DNA of 64,000 bases from Flavobacteriales bacterium (GCA_020635695.1 JACJZH010000009.1:62001-126000); one strand, 5' to 3'. Shown: positions 8,448 through 16,191, counted from the stretch's first letter. Made by a program: numbers and translations. The notes: generated by a model from the sequence alone, not told the origin.

Positions 8448-8675
8448 TCAGGAGGCACCGCCGGTCTGCGTATCGCCCTCCTGATCAACGTCCTTCCCGC
8501 GCTTCCCCTTCCGCAGGAACAACCACGCCAGATAAAGCGGCAACAGCAGCGCAAACCCGAAGTTCTTGCTCGCGGCCGCGAAGATCGCGATGCCCACGAG
8601 GAAGCCGATCAGGAAGGCATGGCCGATGCGGTCCCAGTTGAACTTGCGGCGGCCCTTGATGTGCCGTTGTTCCAT
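8448..8675 (-). CDS. Small two-helix membrane protein, unknown function
   Basis: A 75-residue protein with a basic N-terminus (MEQRHIKGRRKFNWDR) followed by two hydrophobic helices (about residues 18-34 and 39-54) and a charged hydrophilic tail. The layout resembles short conserved membrane proteins of Bacteroidota, but I cannot assign a function. It lies on the same strand as the chitinase and the 221-residue protein upstream, with gaps of 123 and 182 nt, so operon membership is unclear. Confidence 0.6.
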   Translation of the reverse strand: MEQRHIKGRRKFNWDRIGHAFLIGFLVGIAIFAAASKNFGFALLLPLYLAWLFLRKGKRGKDVDQEGDTQTGGAS

Positions 8676-8857
8676 GCTCGGATCGTCATTCGTTCGACTG
8701 CTCGGTGGCTACTACGATCTTTTACAATGACGAGGCTCCGATGGTTCTCGCCGATCGGGACATTCTTCGTTCCTGCAGGCCGTGGTCCAGCTTCGGCTCA
8801 TGGTCGTTGCAGGCCGATCCTTTTCTCCAGCCATGGCACGTCATGCTCACGTCGCTA

Positions 8858-9523
8858 TCATCGTGCCTCCATGGCGGCTGATATCCGCTCCCGGAGCGCC
8901 TTTGAGCTTTCGGCCATGGCTTCGTAGGAACCGACCTTCTGCTCGACCAACGACCCGTAGATGATCAGTTTGTTCTTCAGCACGGTCAGCTCGTCCTCCT
9001 TCACCAGTTGCATGGTGGCCAGGTCCATGTTCAGGGTAAGCCAGGGCAGCAGTTCGTTGGTGAAGTAGTCCACCTGGTATTCCCCTTTCCGGATGCTCTC
9101 CACGGCCAGACCCTCGTAGTGGTCGGCCAGTTCTTTCCGGAGCTCCGGGTCGCCGATCAGGCCCAGTTTGCCGGAAGACCGCATGGCCGCATAGGTGGCG
9201 GTGGTGGCCGCGTAGTTCTCCACTTCGAAGATGGCCCCCAGGTGTGCCTCGATGCCCGCCACACTGTCCCGTTCCAGCATGTCCAACAGGCCCTCCAGCC
9301 GCGCCACGTGCTGGCGGTTCACGGGGATCTGGTAGTCGCCGTACTGCTCGATGTCCTTGGCCAGGTCGCCGGCCAGCGACTCCATCAGCACCTGACCTTC
9401 GTTCCGGTCCCTGTTCCGATCTGCCCGGTCGTTGAGGAAGAAGGCCAGGTACACTCCTAGGATCACCGAAAGGAAGTTGAGCAGGTGATTGCTCCAGGAG
9501 ATCGAATGGTTCTTGCGGGGCAT
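8858..9523 (-). CDS. Membrane-anchored hypothetical protein
   Basis: A 221-residue protein with one membrane segment near the N-terminus (LLNFLSVILGVYLAFFL, about residues 13-29). It continues as a largely helical, charged domain (DRADRNRDRNEGQVLMESL) with no catalytic motif I can see. The arrangement, a membrane helix ending in an Asn-Asp/Arg-rich turn then a helical domain, recalls DUF6090-type proteins of Bacteroidota; that match is tentative. It lies just downstream of the helicase on the same strand (52-nt gap) and could be read from the repair operon. Confidence 0.6.
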   Translation of the reverse strand: MPRKNHSISWSNHLLNFLSVILGVYLAFFLNDRADRNRDRNEGQVLMESLAGDLAKDIEQYGDYQIPVNRQHVARLEGLLDMLERDSVAGIEAHLGAIFEVENYAATTATYAAMRSSGKLGLIGDPELRKELADHYEGLAVESIRKGEYQVDYFTNELLPWLTLNMDLATMQLVKEDELTVLKNKLIIYGSLVEQKVGSYEAMAESSKALRERISAAMEAR

Positions 9524-9575
9524 CGGCGCTTACGTATCTGGACGAATATCGGCAGTCCACACAAGGTGTTCATCC

Positions 9576-12062
9576 CTATTCCACCCGCCCGGTCATCTTC
9601 CTGATCCGGTCCTCCAGCTGTTCGCTGGTGAGCTTCTCGCGCAGGCGGTCCACGATGATGGGGAAGGCGAAGGGGGTGAAGCGGCCGGGGTCCTTGAGCA
9701 CGATGCGCTGGCGTTGGATGCGCTCCAGGGCCTCGCGCAGGCGGGGCAGTTCCAGCTGGGCGTCGAAGGCCTCGTCGTAGGCCTGGCGGAACAGCAGGTG
9801 GTCCGGCTCGTGGTCGCGGAACACGTCGAAGAAGAGGCTGCTGTTGGCGCGCATGTGCTTCTCCTTGAGCGGCCGGCCGGGCATGCCCTTGAACACGAGC
9901 CCGGCGATGCTGGCGATGTCGCGGAACTTGCGGCGGGCCATCTCGGTGGCGTTCAGGCTGCGCTGCAGGTCGGCCAGCAGGTCCTGCGGGGTGAAGAGGT
10001 CGTTGTCCAGCGCCTCCTCGATGGGCACGGGCTGGTCGCTGAGCAGCTCGAAGCCGTAGTCGTTCATGGCGATGCTGAAGGTGATGGGCTTCAGCAGGCT
10101 CATGCGGAAGGCGAGGAGGGAGGCGAGCGCCTCGTGCACGAAGCGCCCCTCGAAGGGGTACACGACCAGGTGGTGCCCCTCCCGGCTGGTGAAGCGCTCG
10201 ATCAGCAATTCGTCCTCGGTGGGTACGATGCTCGTTTCCCGCTGCCGCTCCAGGATGGGCTGTACGGCCACCATCTCCACGGCACCCCCGGCGGAGGTGA
10301 ACTGCGCCCGCAGCACCTTGGCCATGTAGCTGCTCAGCGGCATGCGGCCTCCCTGCCAGCTGGGGATCTTGCCCTTCTGCTCGCGGCTGCGGCGCACGAA
10401 GGCGGTGAGCTCCTTCACCCGCACGAACTCCAGCGGCCGCCCGGCGAACCAGAACACATCCCCCGGCCGCAGCTGGTTGATGAACCATTCCTCCACGGTG
10501 CCGATGCGCCCGCCGCCGACGTACTTCACCGCGAAACTGGCGTCCGAGACGATGGTGCCGATGCTGAGGCGGTGGCGCATGGCGGTGCGCCGGTCGTGCA
10601 CGCGGATCAGGCCATCCTCGTCCCGCACGGCCTTCTGGAATTCCTCATAGGCCTGCAGGCTCCTGCCCCCGGTGGTGATGAAGGTGAGCAGCCAGTCCCA
10701 TTCCTCGGGCGTGAGGTCCTGGTAGCAGTGGGTGCCGCGCACTTCGCGGTAGGTGGTGGCGGGGTCGAAGCCATCGCCCACGGCCAGCGTCACGAGGTAT
10801 TGGGCCAGCACATCGAAGCAGCGCATCAGCGGTTGTCGGGCCTCGATGCTGCCCTGCTCGGCGGCCTCGCGCAGGGCGGCGGCCTCCACCAGCTCCAGCG
10901 CGTGCGTGGGCAGGAACCAGATGCGGCTGACGGCGTCCGGCCGGTGACCGCTGCGCCCGGCGCGTTGCACGAAGCGCGCCACGCCCTTGGGACTGCCCAC
11001 CTGCACGACGGTCTCCACGGGGCGGAAGTCCACGCCCAGGTCCAGGCTGCTGGTGCAGACCACGGCCTTCAGGCGGCCGTCGTCCAGGGCCTCTTCCACC
11101 CATTCGCGCACGTGGCGGTCCAGCGAGCCGTGGTGCAGCGCGATGGTGCCGGCCAGCCCGGGGTCCAGGTCCAGCAGTTTGTGGTACCATAGTTCCGCCA
11201 TGGCCCGCGTGTTGGTGAAGACCAGCGTGCTGGTGCTCTCCGCGATGATGGGCAGCAGCCGGTGCGCCAGCCGCAACCCCAGGTGTCCCGCCCACGGATA
11301 GTGCTCCACCTCCTCGGGAATGATGCTGCGGACCTCGAGGGTCTTCTTGAAGGAACTGCGGACCATGACTGGTCCAGGTCGCGCCACCTTTCCTGGTCGA
11401 CCCAGTGGGTCGACCTGCCTGTCCGGCAGGCAGGCGCTACGGGTGGACGGACCTGGATCTGTACCCAGTAACACGGCCATCGCCTCTTCGAGGTTGCCGA
11501 TGGTGGCGCTCACGCCCCAGATGCCCAGGCTGGGGCGCATGGCCTTCAGCCGGCTCAGGGCCAGTTCCACCTGCACACCGCGTTTGCTGCCCAGCAGCTC
11601 GTGCCACTCATCGGCCACGAACCAGTCCAGCTGGGCGAACAGCTTGTCGGCGCCCTTGCCGGCCAGCAGCACGTGCAGGCTCTCGGGCGTGGTTACCAGC
11701 AGCTGGGGCATGGCCTTCTTCTGGGCGGCGCGCTCCTTGGTGGAGGTGTCGCCCGTGCGGAGGCCCACGCGCCAATCCAGTCCCACCCCTTCGCACATGC
11801 GCCGGGCGCTGTCGGCGATCTCCCCGGCCAGCGAGCGCAGCGGGGTGATCCAGATGGCTTTGAGGCCGGTAGCCTTAGCGGGGTTTCGCAACACCGCGTT
11901 CACCACACCGCCCCAGATGGCGTAGGTCTTGCCCGTACCAGTGGCGGCGTTCAGCAGGCCGCTGCGTCCGTCGGCAAGGTGCGCCCACGTTTCCCGCTGG
12001 AAGGGCAGGGGCGCCCAGCCTTGGGCGGTGAACCAGGCATCCAGCTCGGGGGTCTTGCTCAT
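9576..12062 (-). CDS. Ligase-associated DEXH-box DNA helicase (Lhr-like)
   Basis: An 828-residue superfamily 2 helicase. Walker A TGTGKT is at residues 41-46, motif II DEWH at 151-154 and motif III SAT at 185-187. Domain 2 carries VQRAGRSGHRPD, and a C-terminal Lhr-type extension follows. In this family the helicase is a 3'-5' translocase encoded beside an ATP-dependent ligase, an exonuclease and a phosphoesterase. Here it overlaps the ligase gene by 4 nt (ATGA). Residues ~204-231 are an unusual insert (PSTRSACLPDRQVDPLGRP and following), encoded by a palindromic repeat at 11377-11448, between motif III and the second RecA domain. The reading frame is kept, so the protein is probably made and this site probably forms a loop. 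Confidence 0.88.
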   Translation of the reverse strand: MSKTPELDAWFTAQGWAPLPFQRETWAHLADGRSGLLNAATGTGKTYAIWGGVVNAVLRNPAKATGLKAIWITPLRSLAGEIADSARRMCEGVGLDWRVGLRTGDTSTKERAAQKKAMPQLLVTTPESLHVLLAGKGADKLFAQLDWFVADEWHELLGSKRGVQVELALSRLKAMRPSLGIWGVSATIGNLEEAMAVLLGTDPGPSTRSACLPDRQVDPLGRPGKVARPGPVMVRSSFKKTLEVRSIIPEEVEHYPWAGHLGLRLAHRLLPIIAESTSTLVFTNTRAMAELWYHKLLDLDPGLAGTIALHHGSLDRHVREWVEEALDDGRLKAVVCTSSLDLGVDFRPVETVVQVGSPKGVARFVQRAGRSGHRPDAVSRIWFLPTHALELVEAAALREAAEQGSIEARQPLMRCFDVLAQYLVTLAVGDGFDPATTYREVRGTHCYQDLTPEEWDWLLTFITTGGRSLQAYEEFQKAVRDEDGLIRVHDRRTAMRHRLSIGTIVSDASFAVKYVGGGRIGTVEEWFINQLRPGDVFWFAGRPLEFVRVKELTAFVRRSREQKGKIPSWQGGRMPLSSYMAKVLRAQFTSAGGAVEMVAVQPILERQRETSIVPTEDELLIERFTSREGHHLVVYPFEGRFVHEALASLLAFRMSLLKPITFSIAMNDYGFELLSDQPVPIEEALDNDLFTPQDLLADLQRSLNATEMARRKFRDIASIAGLVFKGMPGRPLKEKHMRANSSLFFDVFRDHEPDHLLFRQAYDEAFDAQLELPRLREALERIQRQRIVLKDPGRFTPFAFPIIVDRLREKLTSEQLEDRIRKMTGRVE
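11377..11448. repeat. Translated palindromic repeat, copy 1, inside the helicase gene
   Basis: Contains the 19-nt palindrome GTCGACCCAGTGGGTCGAC (11396-11414). A 21-nt insert with the inverted repeat CTGCCTG/CAGGCAG follows (11415-11435), then GCTACGGGTGGAC, which is shared with copy 2 at 13732-13744. Read on the minus strand it encodes STRS-ACLPDRQ-VDPLGRP in frame with the helicase. The segment is flanked by the short inverted pair CCAGGTC (11374-11380 on the plus strand) and GACCTGG at about 11450. Confidence 0.8.
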
Positions 12063-13672
12063 GACCCGATCAACGCTTTCAGGTCGTCGAGGGTGTTGGC
12101 GTCCTCGGGCTTCTTGTCCCTGCGCCAGCGGGCGATGCGGGGGAAGCGGACGGCCACGCCGCTCTTGTGGCGGGTGCTGGCCCCGATGCCTTCGAAGGCG
12201 ATCTCGAACACCAGCTCGGGTTCCACCTGCCGCACGGGGCCGAAGCGCTGCACGGTGTGCTTCTTCACAAAGGCGTCCACCTCCTTCATCTCCACGTCCG
12301 TGAGGCCGCTATAGGCCTTGGCGAAGGTGACCAGCTCGCCGTCCTGCCACAGGCCGAAGGTGTGGTCCGTGTACAGCCCGGCGCGGCGCCCATGTCCCTG
12401 CATGCTGTACGTGAGCACGGCATCGATGCTCTGCGGGTCCACCTTCCACTTCCACCAGGAACCGCGCCGCCGGCCCACTTCGTAGGGGCTGTCCAGCCGC
12501 TTCAGCATCAGGCCTTCGATGCTGTTGGCGCGGGCATGCTCCCGCAGGTCCACGACCTCCTGCCAGGTGGTGAAGGGCAGCACCTCCGAAAGCACGAGCA
12601 TGGGCAGGTCGGCCGCAGTGACGAGCTCTTCCAGCCTTTCCCGCCGCCAGCTGAGCGGCTCCCGGCGCACGTCCCGGCCGCTCAGTTCCAGCAGGTCGTA
12701 GACCATGAAGGCCACGGGAACATCGGTGAGCAGCTTCTTCCCAACGGTCTTGCGCCCGATGCGGCGCTGCAGCTCGGCGAAAGGCAGAGGCTTGCCGTCC
12801 TTCCAGGCCAGGATCTCGCCATCGAGCACGGTTCCCTGCGGCAGGCCTTCCACGAAGGCCTGGAACTCGGGGTACTTGTCGGTGACCAGCTCCTCGCCGC
12901 GGCTCCAGACGTAGTGCCGGTGCCCGCGCACGATCACCTGCCCGCGGATGCCGTCCCACTTGTGCTCGGCCTGCCAGTCCGCAGGGTCGCCCAGGGGAAG
13001 CAGCTCCTCCAAGCCCGCGCCGGCAGCGGTCCCTTCCGGGCCTTCGATGCCGTAGGCCAGGTAGAAGGGGTAGGGGCGGGCATCGTCGTCGGTGGAGGTG
13101 GGCTCCAGGACCAGGTCACTGAAGGTGGTGGTGTGCGGGCTCCAGTCGCCCATCAGGCGGTGGGCCAGCACATCCTCGGGAATGCCGGTGGCCTTGCCCA
13201 ACCCCTTGACCAGGATCTTCTGGCTGACGCCGATGCGGAAGCCGCCGGTGAGCACCTTATTGAAGACGAAGAGCGCCATGCCCTCCAGCCCGGCCCACGC
13301 GGCCTTCACGCGGCGGGCCTGTTCCTCTTCCTCCAGTCCGCGCAAGGCTTCCACCTCCTGAACCCAGGCGGAAAGGGGCTGTTCCACCGGTATTTCCAAC
13401 GTGGCGATGTGCGTGACGGTCTCGGCGAAATCGCCCACCACGTGGTAGCTGGCCTCGAACAGCCAGTCGGGGATGCCGGCCACCTCGGCGGCCCATTGGC
13501 GTAGCTGGGTACTGGTGACAGGCCTTCGCGGCCGACGGCCACTGAGCAGCGCGATCACCCAGAGCTTGTCGCTGTCGTCCCCTTCGCGGAAGTAGCGGGC
13601 GAGCGCCGCGACCTTGGCGTTGGTGGACGTGGTCGCGTCCAGTTCCTCGAACAGCTGGGCTTCGCGGTTCAT
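12059..13672 (-). CDS. ATP-dependent DNA ligase, repair-associated
   Basis: A 537-residue ligase. An N-terminal DNA-binding domain occupies about residues 1-200. The adenylation domain carries the nucleotide-binding motif EHKWDGIRGQV (Lys forms the AMP adduct), DGEILAW and FMVYDLLEL. A C-terminal OB-fold holds the late motif EIAFEGIGAS. Size and domain order match the ligase of the ligase-helicase-exonuclease-phosphoesterase repair set. It seals nicks with ATP. It is the middle gene of the operon: its ATG overlaps the exonuclease stop and its stop overlaps the helicase start, each by 4 nt, so stoichiometric translation is likely. Confidence 0.92.
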   Translation of the reverse strand: MNREAQLFEELDATTSTNAKVAALARYFREGDDSDKLWVIALLSGRRPRRPVTSTQLRQWAAEVAGIPDWLFEASYHVVGDFAETVTHIATLEIPVEQPLSAWVQEVEALRGLEEEEQARRVKAAWAGLEGMALFVFNKVLTGGFRIGVSQKILVKGLGKATGIPEDVLAHRLMGDWSPHTTTFSDLVLEPTSTDDDARPYPFYLAYGIEGPEGTAAGAGLEELLPLGDPADWQAEHKWDGIRGQVIVRGHRHYVWSRGEELVTDKYPEFQAFVEGLPQGTVLDGEILAWKDGKPLPFAELQRRIGRKTVGKKLLTDVPVAFMVYDLLELSGRDVRREPLSWRRERLEELVTAADLPMLVLSEVLPFTTWQEVVDLREHARANSIEGLMLKRLDSPYEVGRRRGSWWKWKVDPQSIDAVLTYSMQGHGRRAGLYTDHTFGLWQDGELVTFAKAYSGLTDVEMKEVDAFVKKHTVQRFGPVRQVEPELVFEIAFEGIGASTRHKSGVAVRFPRIARWRRDKKPEDANTLDDLKALIGS

Positions 13673-14748
13673 GCCTGCGGGGTCTGTTCGGGTCGACCCG
13701 GTCCGCCTTCCGGTCGACCCGGTGGGTCGACGCTACGGGTGGACGTGCCTGAAGATCCTTCTTCGGATTCTCCGGCGAACTCCGTGCTTTCCGATGTCGC
13801 GTCGTATCCGCATTCACGCAGGAACCGGCTGAAGTGGTCCGTGTACCCGTGGGTGGCGATGATGCGCTCGGCGCCCGTGTCCTTCACGGCCTGCAGCAGG
13901 TCGTCCCAGTCGGCGTGGTCACTGAGCACGAAGCCGCGGTCCAGGTTGCCGCGCCGCCGCCAGCCACGCAACTGCATCCAGCCGCTGACCATGGCGGTGC
14001 TGAAGGGCCGCATCCGGCGCGTCCACGGTGTGCCGATGGCCGAGCCGGGGGTGATGACCAGCGCCTTCTTTAGTTCCTCTTTCGGGGTGTCGGGCGTCAC
14101 CTGCTTCACTTCCGGCAACTGGAGACCGGCCTGTGCGAGCGCCTCGTTCATGTTGGCCACCGCACCATGCACGTAGATGGGGCCGATGCCGCGGTCCACG
14201 CCCATGAGCACCCGCTGGGCCTTGCCCAAGCTGTAGGCGCTGAGGATGCTGCACACCCCTTCCGACGCGTTCTGCCGCCACCAGGCATCGATCTCGGCGA
14301 ACACTTCCGCCGGGTCCGGCCAGCGGTAGATGGGCAGGCCGAAGGTGCACTCGGTGATGAAGGTGTGGCAGCGCACCGGCTCGAAGGGCTCGCTGACGCC
14401 GTCCGGATCGCGCTTGTGGTCGCCGGTGGCCACCCAGACTTCGCCCTGGTGCTCCACACGCACCTGCATGCTGCCGGGGATGTGCCCGGCCGGATGCAGG
14501 CTGAAGCGCACGCCGTTCACGGTGACCGATCGGCCGGGCGCCAGGGTGGAGATGCTCGCGTACCGGTCCAGGCGGGTCCGCAGCAGGGGCTCGGTGACCG
14601 GGCTGCAGAGGTAGTGCCGGTGCCCGCGCCGGGCGTGGTCGCTGTGCGCGTGGGTGATCACCGCCCGGTCCACCGCCCGCCAGGGGTCGATGTACACATC
14701 GGCCTGCGGGCAATGGATGCCCCGATCGGAGAATTCGAGCAGTGACAT
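13669..14748 (-). CDS. Ligase-associated MBL-fold DNA exonuclease
   Basis: A 359-residue metallo-beta-lactamase/beta-CASP type nuclease related to SNM1/Artemis. It has the metal motif THAHSDHA near residue 33, HPAGHIPGS, ATGDHKRD, and late histidines in LSDHADW and THGYTDHF. It is the first gene of the repair operon. The C-terminal ~25 residues (STRSVDPPGRPEGGPGRP and following) are not part of the fold. They are encoded by the palindromic repeat at 13691-13744, which lies just before the overlap with the ligase start. Homologues in this family usually end near the last histidine motif, so this tail looks added by the repeat. Confidence 0.88.
   Translation of the reverse strand: MSLLEFSDRGIHCPQADVYIDPWRAVDRAVITHAHSDHARRGHRHYLCSPVTEPLLRTRLDRYASISTLAPGRSVTVNGVRFSLHPAGHIPGSMQVRVEHQGEVWVATGDHKRDPDGVSEPFEPVRCHTFITECTFGLPIYRWPDPAEVFAEIDAWWRQNASEGVCSILSAYSLGKAQRVLMGVDRGIGPIYVHGAVANMNEALAQAGLQLPEVKQVTPDTPKEELKKALVITPGSAIGTPWTRRMRPFSTAMVSGWMQLRGWRRRGNLDRGFVLSDHADWDDLLQAVKDTGAERIIATHGYTDHFSRFLRECGYDATSESTEFAGESEEGSSGTSTRSVDPPGRPEGGPGRPEQTPQA
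13691..13744. repeat. Translated palindromic repeat, copy 2, at the 3' end of the exonuclease gene
   Basis: Contains the 19-nt palindrome GTCGACCCGGTGGGTCGAC (13713-13731) followed at once by GCTACGGGTGGAC (13732-13744). An extra GGTCGACCCGGT half-unit lies at 13691-13702. It is read on the minus strand in the same frame as copy 1 (STRSVDPPGRP). It lacks the 21-nt nested insert of copy 1. Confidence 0.8.
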
Positions 14749-14760
14749 GGGGTGGCTCCA

Positions 14761-14768
14761 CGAAGGTA
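14761..14768 (-). promoter_or_regulatory. -7 promoter box for the exonuclease-ligase-helicase operon
   Basis: TACCTTCG on the minus strand, 12 nt before the exonuclease ATG at 14748. The divergent box at 14817 serves the opposite gene, so the intergenic 80 nt hold back-to-back promoters. Confidence 0.5.
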
Positions 14769-14816
14769 CCCGTGTGGTGAACAGGCCCCGCAGGTGCGGA
14801 GTTCAGGGCGCCGTCC

Positions 14817-14824
14817 TATTTTCG
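14817..14824 (+). promoter_or_regulatory. -7 box 4 nt before an ATG
   Basis: TATTTTCG followed by GGGC and then ATG at 14829. With transcription starting about 4 nt after such a box the mRNA would begin at or next to the start codon. Confidence 0.55.
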
Positions 14825-14828
14825 GGGC

Positions 14829-15236
14829 ATGGGCGACACGGAGGTCCGCACCTGCCTGCAATGCGGCGATAAGTTGATGGGGCGCACCGACAAGCGTTTC
14901 TGTTCGGACGCCTGCCGCAACCTGTACCACTACAACGCCAACAACGCCAGCATCAACTACGTGCGCAACGTGGTGAACGTGCTGAAGCGCAACCGGCGGA
15001 TCCTGAGCGAACTGAACGATGGCCCGGAGGGCACCAAGAAGGTGCACCGCGACAGGCTGTTGGAAAAGGGCTACAACTTCCTGTACCACACGAACACCTA
15101 CCGCACCCGGGCCGGGAACACCTACGTGTTCTGCTTCGAGCACGGGTACCTGGAGCTCAGCGAGAACTGGTACACGCTGGTGCGGCGCGACGAATACCTC
15201 GAGCGCGCGGGCGACCTGCGGAAGGAAGCGGAGTAG
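14829..15236 (+). CDS. Zinc-ribbon-like conserved hypothetical protein
   Basis: A 135-residue protein. The N-terminus holds CLQCG and FCSDAC about 14 residues apart, a treble-clef or zinc-ribbon pattern binding one zinc. It is followed by a helix-rich region (NYVRNVVNVLKRNRRILSEL) and a C-terminal domain rich in aromatic residues (GYNFLYHTNTYRTRAGNTY). Proteins like this are common in Bacteroidota with no assigned function. A nucleic-acid-binding role is possible from the zinc site and basic helix but is inference. The start is supported by the promoter box 4 nt upstream. Confidence 0.7.
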   Translation: MGDTEVRTCLQCGDKLMGRTDKRFCSDACRNLYHYNANNASINYVRNVVNVLKRNRRILSELNDGPEGTKKVHRDRLLEKGYNFLYHTNTYRTRAGNTYVFCFEHGYLELSENWYTLVRRDEYLERAGDLRKEAE

Positions 15237-15248
15237 GGGGCGGGCGCC

Positions 15249-15371
15249 TCAGCTGGCGGCCCAGATCATGAGCACGATCATGCCCAGGACCATGACGGCC
15301 AGCAGGACCGGTCCTCCGATCTCGTTCTGTTCGGCCTCCTCGGGAAAGTGGTGGTCGTGATGCTCGCTCAT
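15249..15371 (-). CDS. 40-residue single-helix membrane protein
   Basis: A short gene of 40 codons plus TGA. The product begins MSEHHDHHFPEEAEQNE, a His/Glu-rich cytosolic or periplasmic segment, and ends with a membrane helix (VLLAVMVLGMIVLMIWAAS). A TACTTTTG -7 box lies 19 nt upstream on the same strand (15391-15398), which supports it as a real gene. It is convergent with the zinc-ribbon gene. Small helix proteins with His-rich ends sometimes accompany respiratory complexes, but nothing here allows a function to be given. Confidence 0.55.
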   Translation of the reverse strand: MSEHHDHHFPEEAEQNEIGGPVLLAVMVLGMIVLMIWAAS

Positions 15372-15390
15372 GACGGAATTGCTTGCCGGG

Positions 15391-15398
15391 CAAAAGTA
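15391..15398 (-). promoter_or_regulatory. -7 box for the 40-residue membrane protein
   Basis: TACTTTTG on the minus strand, a full match to TAnnTTTG, 19 nt before the ATG at 15371. Confidence 0.5.
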
Positions 15399-15469
15399 AC
15401 ACGCCAGGCGAACGATGAACAGGGTACCACGAGGGCTATCGACCGGCCGTTGTGAACTGAGCGATGGGC

Positions 15470-15667
15470 TCAGTTCAGGCTGAAGGTCGGGTCGCGCACG
15501 ATCATGCGGGCGATCACCGCGCTCTCGTTCCTACGCATGCGGCGCAGCAACTCCAGCACCTGTTCCTCGAGCTCCCGGTCGCTCATGCGGTCCAGGTCCC
15601 TGTAGAGGGGCAGGCTGCTCCGGCTTTGCAGGATCAAGGCTATTTTGAAGGGACGTGACATCTTCAT
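15470..15667 (-). CDS. Small hypothetical protein
   Basis: A 65-residue reading starting MKMSRPFKIAL. Its core MSDRELEEQVLELLRRMRR is a strongly amphipathic charged helix. No signal peptide, membrane helix or metal motif is seen. A longer in-frame start exists at 15790, but that extension is low-quality sequence lying in the repeat region. The start could also be the internal Met at 15661. No function is suggested; it is kept because its composition fits a small helical protein and it fills an otherwise empty stretch. Confidence 0.45.
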   Translation of the reverse strand: MKMSRPFKIALILQSRSSLPLYRDLDRMSDRELEEQVLELLRRMRRNESAVIARMIVRDPTFSLN

Positions 15668-15787
15668 AAGGAAGACGCACGAGCAGGGTCCGAGGCTGCC
15701 TGCGCCGTGCAGGCCATTCGGGGAACGGTCAGACTTGTACCGGGAGCGGCGGGCTGATGGGAGGGATCGAGCGGGATGCATCAGCTG

Positions 15788-16031
15788 CAAGCCCTTGCTC
15801 GCTTCGCTCGTGGGGTTTTCTCCGTCCCCTATCGCTAAAGGTGCGCTTGGCTCGGGGGAAAGAGAACGGAGAGGGTATTGGGTTACCCGACTAGGATTGC
15901 CTCCCTTCGGTCGGCCATCCTATTGGGGGGAGCTTCAGCCACAAGCCCTGCTCGCTTTGCTCGTGGGGCTTTCTCATACCCCCCCTTTCGCTCACGCTGC
16001 GCTTGGCTCCGGGGGGGTATGAGAAAGCCCC
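15788..16031. repeat. Two related repeat copies with a 21-nt perfect inverted repeat
   Basis: The 394-nt gap between 15668 and 16061 has no gene. It holds two related segments, 15788-15876 and 15942-16031. Both start AAGCCC-TGCTCGCT and TCGTGGGG, and share the loop TGCGCTTGGCTC. In the second copy 15965-15985 and 16011-16031 are perfect 21-nt reverse complements around a 25-nt loop. In the first copy the arms are shorter (TCTCCGT at 15819 against ACGGAGA at 15866). The second copy abuts and shares bases with the tRNA-Pro terminator. Confidence 0.8.
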
Positions 16032-16050
16032 GGCGACTTCGTCGCCAGGG
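16028..16050 (-). terminator. Hairpin terminator after tRNA-Pro
   Basis: On the minus strand CCCTGGCGAC-GAA-GTCGCCGGGG (one G-U pair) followed by CTTTCTC, 12 nt after the tRNA-Pro 3' end. The distal arm overlaps one arm of the large inverted repeat. Confidence 0.65.
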
Positions 16051-16061
16051 CTTGGGTCTGG

Positions 16062-16136
16062 TCGGGGTGAGAGGATTCGAACCTCCGGCCTCTACGTCCC
16101 GAACGTAGCGCTCTAACCGGGCTGAGCTACACCCCG
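16062..16136 (-). tRNA. tRNA-Pro (anticodon CGG)
   Basis: A complete cloverleaf on the minus strand. The acceptor stem is CGGGGTG/CACCCCG and the D arm GCTC..GAGC. The anticodon stem CTACG/CGTAG carries loop TTCGGGA (anticodon CGG, reading CCG). The T arm GGAGG/CCTCT has TTCGAAT, and the discriminator base is A. CCA is not encoded. A TATATTTG box lies 30 nt upstream. Confidence 0.93.
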
Positions 16137-16166
16137 AGCTCATGCACCGTCCGGTGGACGGGGCCG

Positions 16167-16174
16167 CAAATATA
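16167..16174 (-). promoter_or_regulatory. -7 box for tRNA-Pro
   Basis: TATATTTG on the minus strand, a perfect TAnnTTTG, between the response regulator stop and the tRNA-Pro gene. It suggests the tRNA has its own promoter. Confidence 0.55.
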
Positions 16175-16191
16175 GAAGGATGGTGGACCGC

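Noticed and set aside
15883..16143. An 86-codon minus-strand frame over tRNA-Pro
   Set aside because: It covers the tRNA and the inverted repeat, with GGSNPLTPTRPK coming from the tRNA sequence.
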